Shown one piece after another: positions 20,251-26,533 of a stretch of DNA of 26,533 bases; the first letter of the stretch is position 1; the number at the start of each line of letters is the position of its first letter. The notes below the pieces were generated by a model. It searched no databases and was not told where the DNA came from. It worked only from the letters and a program-made list of their open reading frames with translations. The position numbers and the translations under genes were made by a program. The stretch lies in NCBI GenBank assembly GCA_049999725.1, contig JBNGIS010015992.1, forward strand, positions 1-26,533, read 5' to 3'. This DNA is from Haplomitrium mnioides. Lineage: Eukaryota > Marchantiophyta > Haplomitriopsida > Calobryales.

Positions 20251-20621
20251 GGGAATTCTACACTGGTTTTCAGCCCCAACAGAACGACAGTGCATTACGG
20301 GCTTGTCCCTCATCTGGGGGAAACACAGTCAGAGGCAGAGTACAAGAGTGTGTGGTCCGAGGAAGAAGAGGACTCGGAGTACCACTACTGGGTACAAGTG
20401 GTGAGTGAAGCAACAGAGGGGGATCTGTTGAAGGAGGGTGTGAAGTCTGTCCACCAAAGTAAATTCTCAGCTTACGATAGACCAGAGCACCAGTTGAAAT
20501 CGGCGGTAGATGGGGCCAAGGGTGGGAACACTAGGGGGCACCTCGACAAATGGAAGGGGTACGAGGATGAAAGGAAAAATGAGGGCCCAACTGGGACCCC
20601 CTCAAGGGTGTCCAGCAACCG

Positions 20622-20630
20622 CAGGTAAGT
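20622..20630 (+). promoter_or_regulatory. Candidate 5' splice site at the gag-pro stop codon
   Basis: CAG|GTAAGT is a perfect match to the plant/U1 donor consensus and contains the terminal TAA. A U/G-rich stretch follows, with a possible acceptor ...GAGAGACAG ending at 20700. Splicing here would remove 76 bases and extend the frame by about 25 codons to a TGA near 20770. No transcript evidence is available. Confidence 0.3.
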
Positions 20631-20772
20631 TGTTTGTGTGCGTGTGAGTGTGTGTTTTGTGGGGAGGGTGTTTCGTGAGGTTGTTTTGCATGAGAGACAG
20701 AGTCGGACCAGCAACCAGCAATAGAAGCACCATAAAATTGAGGGAGAAGAGTTGTGTTCGCGGGGACGCGTG
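20629..20772 (+). other. Short 3' untranslated interior
   Basis: GT-rich sequence (~20630-20690) followed by a purine-rich segment. No pol-like frame exists here; this is the entire space between the protease frame and the PPT. Confidence 0.7.
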
Positions 20773-20791
20773 ACACTTGAAGGGGGAGTTA
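20773..20791 (+). other. Polypurine tract
   Basis: ACACTTGAAGGGGGAGTTA directly precedes the 3' LTR start TGTCAGCC at 20792. It is the expected plus-strand primer. Seventeen of these bases are duplicated exactly at 17265-17281 in the 5' LTR. Confidence 0.85.
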
Positions 20792-23700
20792 TGTCAGCCG
20801 GTGCTTTGAAGCATTCAAGCAGAATTCACAAAATGAGAAGCATCAGCGACCCAAATGCTCCTTAGCAAGTGTGAAGTCCTCGCAGGAATAGCTGATTACC
20901 TCAAACATCTAATAAGAGCAGGGTGCATGAGTCTTGGGAGGGAGACAGGATCATGGCGGAGGAGAGGTGGAAGGAGAGCAGGGATCGCCAGCCAGGTGGG
21001 GGCCCCACTTTCAAATTCAAATCAGGCCAGCGTGAATCCGTGGGCCTAATGAGGATGCGGGGATGGGACCTGCGCAGAAGGAATAGAGCAGCCACCGAGG
21101 GCGAGGCGATCACAGGAGGAAGACAAAGGGATCAACAACAAGGAAGCTCGAAGGCACTCCGAAGAAAGGCAGATCGCGGGTGTACTGCAGCGGCCACAAA
21201 TCGAAAAGTAAGTATCAGGAGCTGACAGGAGGAGATGAGATCGTCACGAGGACGAGCAAGGCCAGGGAAGAGGGACGCCTCGATCTCGCAAGCAAGAGCG
21301 AGCCCCGCAGAGGCCGATCGAACTATCCATCCGAGTCGGTAAGTCCTGACGGAAGAGTGGAGTCCTCGAAAGGTCCCGCGAGATTCTACGGAAACGTGGC
21401 GTCTCCAAAGCCTTCGTGGGATTCTACGGACGACGTGGCAGCACCAGGAGGTCCGCGGGTCTACGGAAAGGCGCCTCCCTAAGTGGGGAGCCCACTTAAC
21501 GGGGTTCCGAAGCGTCTTATGACGTGGGGAGCCCTGTTAAGAGGGATCCGTGAGGAACCCAACACGGGAGCAAGGAAAGGGGCCCGAAACAGAGACTTAT
21601 TGCGGGCCTGGCCGAAGGAAATCGGGAAAGTGTCGGAAGGGCGATCTACCGCAGATCCAAGAGAAGGAGAAGCGTGGAAGCTGAAAGGGCGACCTAGCAA
21701 AGATTCGCCAGGAAGAAACACAGAGGAGAGCTGAAAGGGGGACTGATCCCTGATCTGACCAAATAAGAGCGGGCGAAGGTGAAAAGGCGACTTGTCAGCA
21801 AACCGGTTCGAACGACGCGCATCAGTGGCGAAGTGGTGACCCAGCTCAGACCGTCCAACGAGAAGAAGGCTGAGCCAGAAGGGCGATATGGCGCCTATCT
21901 AGTGGGGGAAACGAAGGGCATGGCGAAATCACGATATGTCGGCGAATCGGCGAGCGAGATGAGAGCGGCCAGAAAACAAAGCTAACGCTGGTGCGACAGA
22001 CTGAGGAGGTACCGACGCCGAAAGGGTGACACTTCTCTGCTTCGGCATCTAGAAAGATAAAAGTTTGACGGGGTGCGGCAGAAATTTCAAAAGCGGCAAA
22101 CGGTTCGAAAGGGCCTAGTAGTTCTTATAGCGAGCTTTCCAAAGTTTTAACGGAGCTAACCTCAAGCGCGAGCAGTTCTCACTTTGAAGGTACGTCGAAA
22201 CGGCAATATCGACACAATTCTTATTCGGTGAGCAAGGAAATTCTGTGGCGGTTCAACGGATGACGTGGCGAGCATAGGGAGTCCGCCGGAGGCTTCGGAA
22301 ACGTGGCGCACTAAGGAGCTGGGAGGTGTTTCCGAAGGTCAAACTTCGAAAGACGGGTCCACGTGACGGTCCGCCTACCTGTTTGTGAGGCGGCATCGGA
22401 CGGCGCCCTTCGGATGAGGTGGTGCCTTGGGAAGTGCGCAGGGTTCCGTGGGTCAACATCGGAAGGAGGTCCGCGCAACGGTCTGCCTACCCCTTTGCGA
22501 GGCGACGTCGGACAGCAGCCTTCGGAGGACGTGGCGATGCCAGGGACCCCGAGGCATTTCACGGGACACGCGGTGCTTGGAGAGGAGTTCACTTGACCTC
22601 GGACAGCGTGCGAGTCAACTACGGAAGGAGAGGTCAGCGCGACGGTCGGCCTACCCCCTGCGGGGCGGCGTCGTACGGCGGTGTAGCGGACGACATGGCG
22701 CAAGGAGGAGAGAGAAGCATCTACGGGAGGATCTTAGGAGATTCCTTGGAGCTGGTCCCGTGGGGCACTTCGGAAGTCGGCTCCAAAGGCCTCTTCAGAC
22801 CTAGTTCTGCGGGAATTTGCGCAATCTCTCCCCGCAAGATTTCTTGTGGCTCTTCTTCCAAGTTACCATTGTCCTCGTATTTTCTTCAACCAACTGCTGG
22901 ACACGCGGCGTTTCTTCCCATCCCGTGGTAACGAGATTACCTAATAGTGAAGCCACGCGTCGACGTCCCCTGTTTCGAGCCAACGGCAATAACAACTATT
23001 CATCGGATCGGGCGTCAAAGGGCAACGCGCGAGGGGAGTATATATCATTTGTCTTCTAAATTCTTCGAGTTGATGGACAGGCAATCTCAGGGTGCGGGGC
23101 GACTACATGCGAAGGGGAATCGCAACGAAGGGGGGTTGGGATCTGAATTCACTGACAAGACAACATGAAGCAGGGGTACTAGCTCTAGGGGGCCAAGGGG
23201 ATTTAGAGGAGGACTAGGGGGAGACCCAGGTGACCTCATCCTTGCCGGTGGACCAGAGCGGAGGGTTACTGATACGTAGATTCGAAGGGATTCCGGCCAG
23301 TTATGACTTCGAGAGAGGCCGCCAAGTGAGGAGCTTGGGGTTGTCTCTGCCGTTCCTTGTGCGTGAGCATCAGCCCAGAGTGTTCGAGGACACTCTGGTG
23401 TGTTAATTCTTCAAGTGGGCTGAGAGGGTGGGGGTGTGCGAGTGCCGGTGCATTGGTCGTAGTAAGACCCATCGAGGCTCGAGAGTGGAGTGGGCTACTA
23501 GCAGCTGGTAAAGCTGTCTTCCAGAGGTGGAAGTAAAAGAAACTCTCTTCCTAGCTTGAGGAAGTAAAAGCAGGGCTTCTCGCAAGAGAAGTTGAAAAAC
23601 TATCTGGAGTGGAGGGTGTGTGGGTTGCTGGGCTGCAGTTGTAAGGCAGCGGGATTCACAAGGGATGTATATATAGTTAGAATTCTAGAGGGCCTTCAAG

Positions 23701-24396
23701 GACTCTGTTTTCTCTTGCATATATTGTACATATGTGTTGTTTATATATGTTTAGTTATATATGTTTATGTTTCCTTTCCTCATGTGTGTCCCTTTGAGTT
23801 ATTAGATTAGTGGACATCAGATCAGCTAAGCAGACCTTGGGAACACACTTGAAAGGGGAGTCCAATCCCTTGACACAAGTCTGGTTTCATGGGGGTGAAT
23901 GCTCTATGTTCCTGATCCTATTTGCATAGTTAGGAATTAGTTAGGAATCAGTGAATGTTAGGATAGTTAGGAAGTAGTGCAGCTTAGCATAGTTAGGAAT
24001 AGTTGTATCAGACCTATGACCACCCTGAAAGGGGGAGTCTAGAGTTGTTGTGTGTTCAGCTATGCAGGTCACCAGCACCATTCTGCCCAAGCACAAATAA
24101 GGTGGCAGGGCCTAAGTTATTGGGTCTTAAGAATAAAGAGGAAGAATCACACAAGCTAGCTGGGTCTTATGGATGTGGACCTGTGAGTGAATGTTTGAAT
24201 GTCTGACTTGAGTGTGTGAAGAAGAGGAGTGAGAAAAGCACAACAGGCCTGTAAGGGGAGGAGGAGTCTTGAAGGTCTAAAAGTGGTAACTGGCAAGGGG
24301 CCATCGCAAAAAAGAACCCCAAAGCCCGTGAAACCTGTCCTCCCCTGCATCGAAATGGGGCCTAAAAAGGTTAAGGCCTGGAACAATGGAGCGACA
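20792..24396 (+). repeat. 3' LTR of the complete family A element
   Basis: 3605 bp, colinear with the 5' LTR, from TGTCAGCCGG to GGAGCGACA. It is 238 bp shorter, mainly because only one unit of the ~269-bp duplication remains. AATAAA occurs at 24132-24137; the 5' LTR reads AATTAATAAG there. The internal PPT-like copy has one substitution (GAAAGGGGAG at 23851). Divergence from the 5' LTR is mostly transitions. No genes. Confidence 0.93.
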
Positions 24397-24401
24397 TATG
24401 G
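24397..24401. repeat. Target-site duplication TATGG, right copy
   Basis: Right-hand partner of TCTGG at 13969-13973, one base different, followed by TCTCCTTGCGACA, which is contiguous with the target in the intact palindrome arm. Confidence 0.85.
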
Positions 24402-24731
24402 TCTCCTTGCGACACTGGCTCCCATTCGTGATTCAACTCCGCTACCACGATTTGTGCGATTTGATTCCCTGGCAAAACCTCCCTGCAATTCCATCCTGGC
24501 TCGACCCTTCCTTTGACGATCAACTCATCTTCCCCTTGCGCCTTCTGAATCCAACTGCCATGCTTCTTTCAATTCCTTTCCTCTCTCCTTACCATCCAAT
24601 TTCCTCCTCATCCACGATTTCTGTGGGAATGCCAGCCTCTCTTGGGCGGTCCAATGCTACCCTCCAAACACTCGATTTTGCTCTCCCATGACCTTCGTGC
24701 TTCAATTTTCCCTCTTGCTCACAATTTCTCT
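24402..24731 (-). repeat. Right arm of the inverted repeat, distal part
   Basis: Continuation of the arm interrupted at 13973. It is the inverted copy of left arm ~10061-10390 (CGATTTGTGCGATTTGATT, CTTCGTGCTTCAATTTTCCC). It ends at ACAATTTCTCT where another family A LTR begins. The 101-aa frame here is the mirror of a frame at 10101-10514 and has no known domain. Confidence 0.9.
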
Positions 24732-26533
24732 TGGCAGCCGTTGTTTTGGAGCACTAAAGCTTAACGCACGAAATCAGAAGCACCACTGGCCACATTGTCC
24801 CTTTGCGAGAAAGAAGGCATCTAAGGAACAGCTGATTACCTCAAACAGCTGATTAAGAGCAGGGTGCATGAGTCCTAGGAGGGAAACAGGATCATGGCGG
24901 AGGGGAGGAGGATGGAGAGTAGTGATCGCCAGCCAGGGGAGAGGCCCATTCTCAATTTCAAAGCAGGCCAGCGGGAATCCGGGGCCTAAAGAGGATGCGG
25001 GGATGGGAGCTGGGGAGAACGAATAAGAGCAACCACCTATGGCAAGGCGATCGCAGGAGGAAGAAGAGGGGATCAACAACAAAGAAGCCCGAAGGCACTC
25101 CGAAGGAAGGCAGATCGTGGGTGTCTTGCAGCGGCCACAAATCCGGAAACGAGCATCAGGAGCTGACAGGAGGAGGTGAGATCTTCACAATGGCGAGCAA
25201 GGCCAGGGAAGGGGGACGCCTTGATCCCGTAAGCAAGAGCGAACCCTACAGAGGACGATCAAACACTCCATCCGAGTCGATAAGTCCTGACGGAAGAGTG
25301 GAGTCCCCGAAGGGTCCCGCGAGATTCCACAGAAACGTTGCATCTGCAAAGCCCTTCGCGGGATTCCACAGACGACGTGGCGGCAGCATAAGGCCCGCGG
25401 GTTTGCGAAAAGGCGCCTCCCTAAGTGGGGAGCCCACTTAGCAGAGTTCTGATCCGTCTTACGACGTGGGACACTCCGCTTAAGAGGGATCCGTGAGAGA
25501 CCAAACAGGGGAGCAAGGAGGAAGGCCCAAAACAACGACTTATCACGGGTCTGGCCGAAGGAAAACGGAGGAGTGCCGTAAGGGCAATGTATCAAAGATC
25601 CAAGAGGAGGAAGAGCGTGGAAGCCGAAGGGGCGACCTAGCGTAGATTCGCCAAGAGGAAAACACAGAGGAGAGCCGAAAGGGGGACTGATCCATGATCT
25701 GACCAAATAAGAGCGAGTAAAGGCGAAAAGGCGACTTGTCGGCGAACCGGTTCAAACGACGCACATCAGTGGCGAAGCAGTGACCCATTGCCAACCGTCC
25801 AACGAGAAGAAGGCTGAGCCAGAAGGGCGATACGGCGCCTATCCCGTGGAGGGAAATAAAGGGCACGGCGGAATGACGACATATCGGCAAATCAGCAAGC
25901 AAGATAAGAGCGGCCGGTAAACGAAGCTAAACGCCGGTGCGACCCGCGGAGGAGCTATCGGCGCCGAAAGGGTGACACTTTGCCGCTTCGGCATCCAGAA
26001 GGTAAAAGTTCGACTGGGTGCGGCGGAAAGTTGGAAAGGGGCGAACGGTCCAAAAGGGCCTAGTAGTTCTTATAGCGAGCTTTCCGAAGTGTTAACGAAG
26101 CTAACCTCAGGCGCGTGTAGTTCTTTCTTCGAAGGGACAACGAAACGACGACATCGACACCGTTCTTATTCGGCGAGCAGGAGAAGTCCGCGGTTCTACG
26201 GATGACGTGGCGAGCGCAGGTTTTCCGCGGAGGCTTCGGAAACGTAGCACACTGGGAAGCAAAGAAGGGTTTCCGGGGGTCAACATCGGATGAAGGTCAG
26301 CGCGACGGTCCGTCTACCCCTTTGCGGGGAGGCAGCGGACGTCAGCGTTCGGATGACGTGGCGACTCCAGGGACCTCGAGGCAATCCACGGGACACGTGG
26401 CGCTAGGAGAGGAGTTCATCTGACCTCGGGCAACGTGCGGGTCAACATCGGGAAGAGGTTAATGCGACAGTCAAACTACCCCCTTGCGGGGCGGCCTCGA
26501 ATGGCAGTGCAGCGGAGGACGTGGCGCGAGGGG
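24732..26533 (+). mobile_element. Family A LTR, 5' ~1.8 kb, truncated by the right window edge
   Basis: Starts TGGCAGCCGTTGTTTTGGAG, a degenerate version of TGTCAGCCGG..., and stays colinear with the other family A LTRs: GCAGGGTGCATGAGTC, CTAAGTGGGGAGCCCACTTA at ~25421, subrepeats ~25510-25850, AGTTCTTATAGCGAGC ~26065, and GACGTGGC modules at ~26202 and ~26356. It is more diverged than the two LTRs of the complete element. It inserted into the palindrome right arm, expected TSD TCTCT (24727-24731). Whether it is solo or part of a full element is not visible. Confidence 0.88.

Larger units (their letters stand above)
18025..20628 (+). pseudogene. gag-protease polyprotein frame with three in-frame TAG stops
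   Basis: One reading frame runs 868 codons from ATG 18025 to TAA 20626-20628 without a frameshift, broken by TAG at 18616-18618, 19447-19449 and 19951-19953. Order of parts: a capsid-like gag domain (to ~codon 190; RFKYKSFKGHP, PWYKDLL, RKFLQRFNKVARKL, GTWVRQTDPQTL); an acidic serine-rich stretch then a lysine-rich, NLS-like stretch (18619-18729); three CX2CX4HX4C zinc knuckles (18931-19308); a basic helical linker (~19450-19950); and a retropepsin with VDGGAGVNIM (Asp at 19987-19989) and IGRPWL (~20206-20223). Gag would form the particle, the knuckles bind RNA, and the protease cut the precursor. All three stops fit C-to-T change of a Gln CAG codon, which is a methylatable CHG site. Readthrough is the alternative. 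No RT or integrase follows. Confidence 0.88.
13974..24396 (+). mobile_element. Complete family A LTR retrotransposon, non-autonomous (gag-protease only)
   Basis: A 10,423-bp element starting TGTCAGCCGG and ending GGAGCGACA, with two direct LTRs (3843 and 3605 bp) around a 2975-bp interior, flanked by a 5-bp TSD with one mismatch. The interior has a candidate primer-binding site, a gag-protease frame and a polypurine tract (PPT) abutting the 3' LTR. No reverse transcriptase, RNase H, integrase or chromodomain can be found. Only ~160 bp separate the protease frame from the 3' LTR, so there is no room for them. The gag and protease types are those of plant Ty3/gypsy elements. The architecture resembles described gag-only terminal-repeat elements but also keeps the protease. 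By-eye LTR identity over ~230 bp (14650 vs 21468) is ~93%, mostly transitions, so the insertion is not recent. It must have relied on enzymes from another element. Confidence 0.93.

Overview
The window looks like repeat-dense nuclear DNA of a land plant. The evidence is a Ty3/gypsy-type gag-protease polyprotein with three CCHC zinc knuckles and a plant-style retropepsin, very long LTRs beginning TGTC and ending GACA, 5-bp target-site duplications (TSDs), and an 85-bp AT-rich tandem satellite. No host gene, tRNA, rRNA or bacterial feature is visible. The species cannot be named from the sequence. A non-seed plant is possible, but that is a weak guess. A run of exactly 100 Ns (968-1067) marks an assembly gap inside the satellite.

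Layout. An 85-bp satellite (559-1313, 2613-4224, 7636-9349) forms the substrate. Into it have inserted: (i) a family A LTR whose start faces the array and which runs off the left edge (1-558, minus); (ii) a 1.3-kb family B solo LTR (1314-2612, plus; TSD AACAT on both sides); (iii) a 3.4-kb family A solo LTR (4225-7635, minus; TSD CTCAT on both sides); and (iv) an LTR-like element here called C, starting at 9350. Element C contains a large palindrome: a left arm at 10061-11912, a 527-bp loop at 11913-12439, and a right arm at 12440-13973 that resumes at 24402-24731.

The right arm is split by a complete family A element at 13974-24396 (10.4 kb). It has a 5' LTR (13974-17816), a 2975-bp internal region and a 3' LTR (20792-24396). 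The uninterrupted left arm of the palindrome shows the sequence before insertion and confirms the element boundaries and a 5-bp TSD (TCTGG/TATGG, one substitution). A further family A LTR starts at 24732 and runs off the right edge.

The internal region of the complete element encodes only gag and protease. Reverse transcriptase, RNase H and integrase are absent, so the element depended on an autonomous partner. The gag-protease frame is open with no frameshift for 868 codons from 18025, but carries three internal stops, all TAG. The LTRs are unusually long and modular: about 50-bp degenerate subrepeats, a cluster of GACGTGGC (ABRE/G-box-like) motifs with GC-rich hairpins, a 269-bp tandem duplication, TATA-like boxes, and an exact 17-nt copy of the polypurine tract. 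Families A, B and C share modules, so they are mosaics from one lineage.

The most interesting signals are the amber-only gag-pro frame, the 1.85-kb palindrome able to give a long hairpin RNA, the orientation switch of its loop relative to family B, and two independent insertions at the same phase of the satellite monomer. Identities quoted are by-eye estimates.
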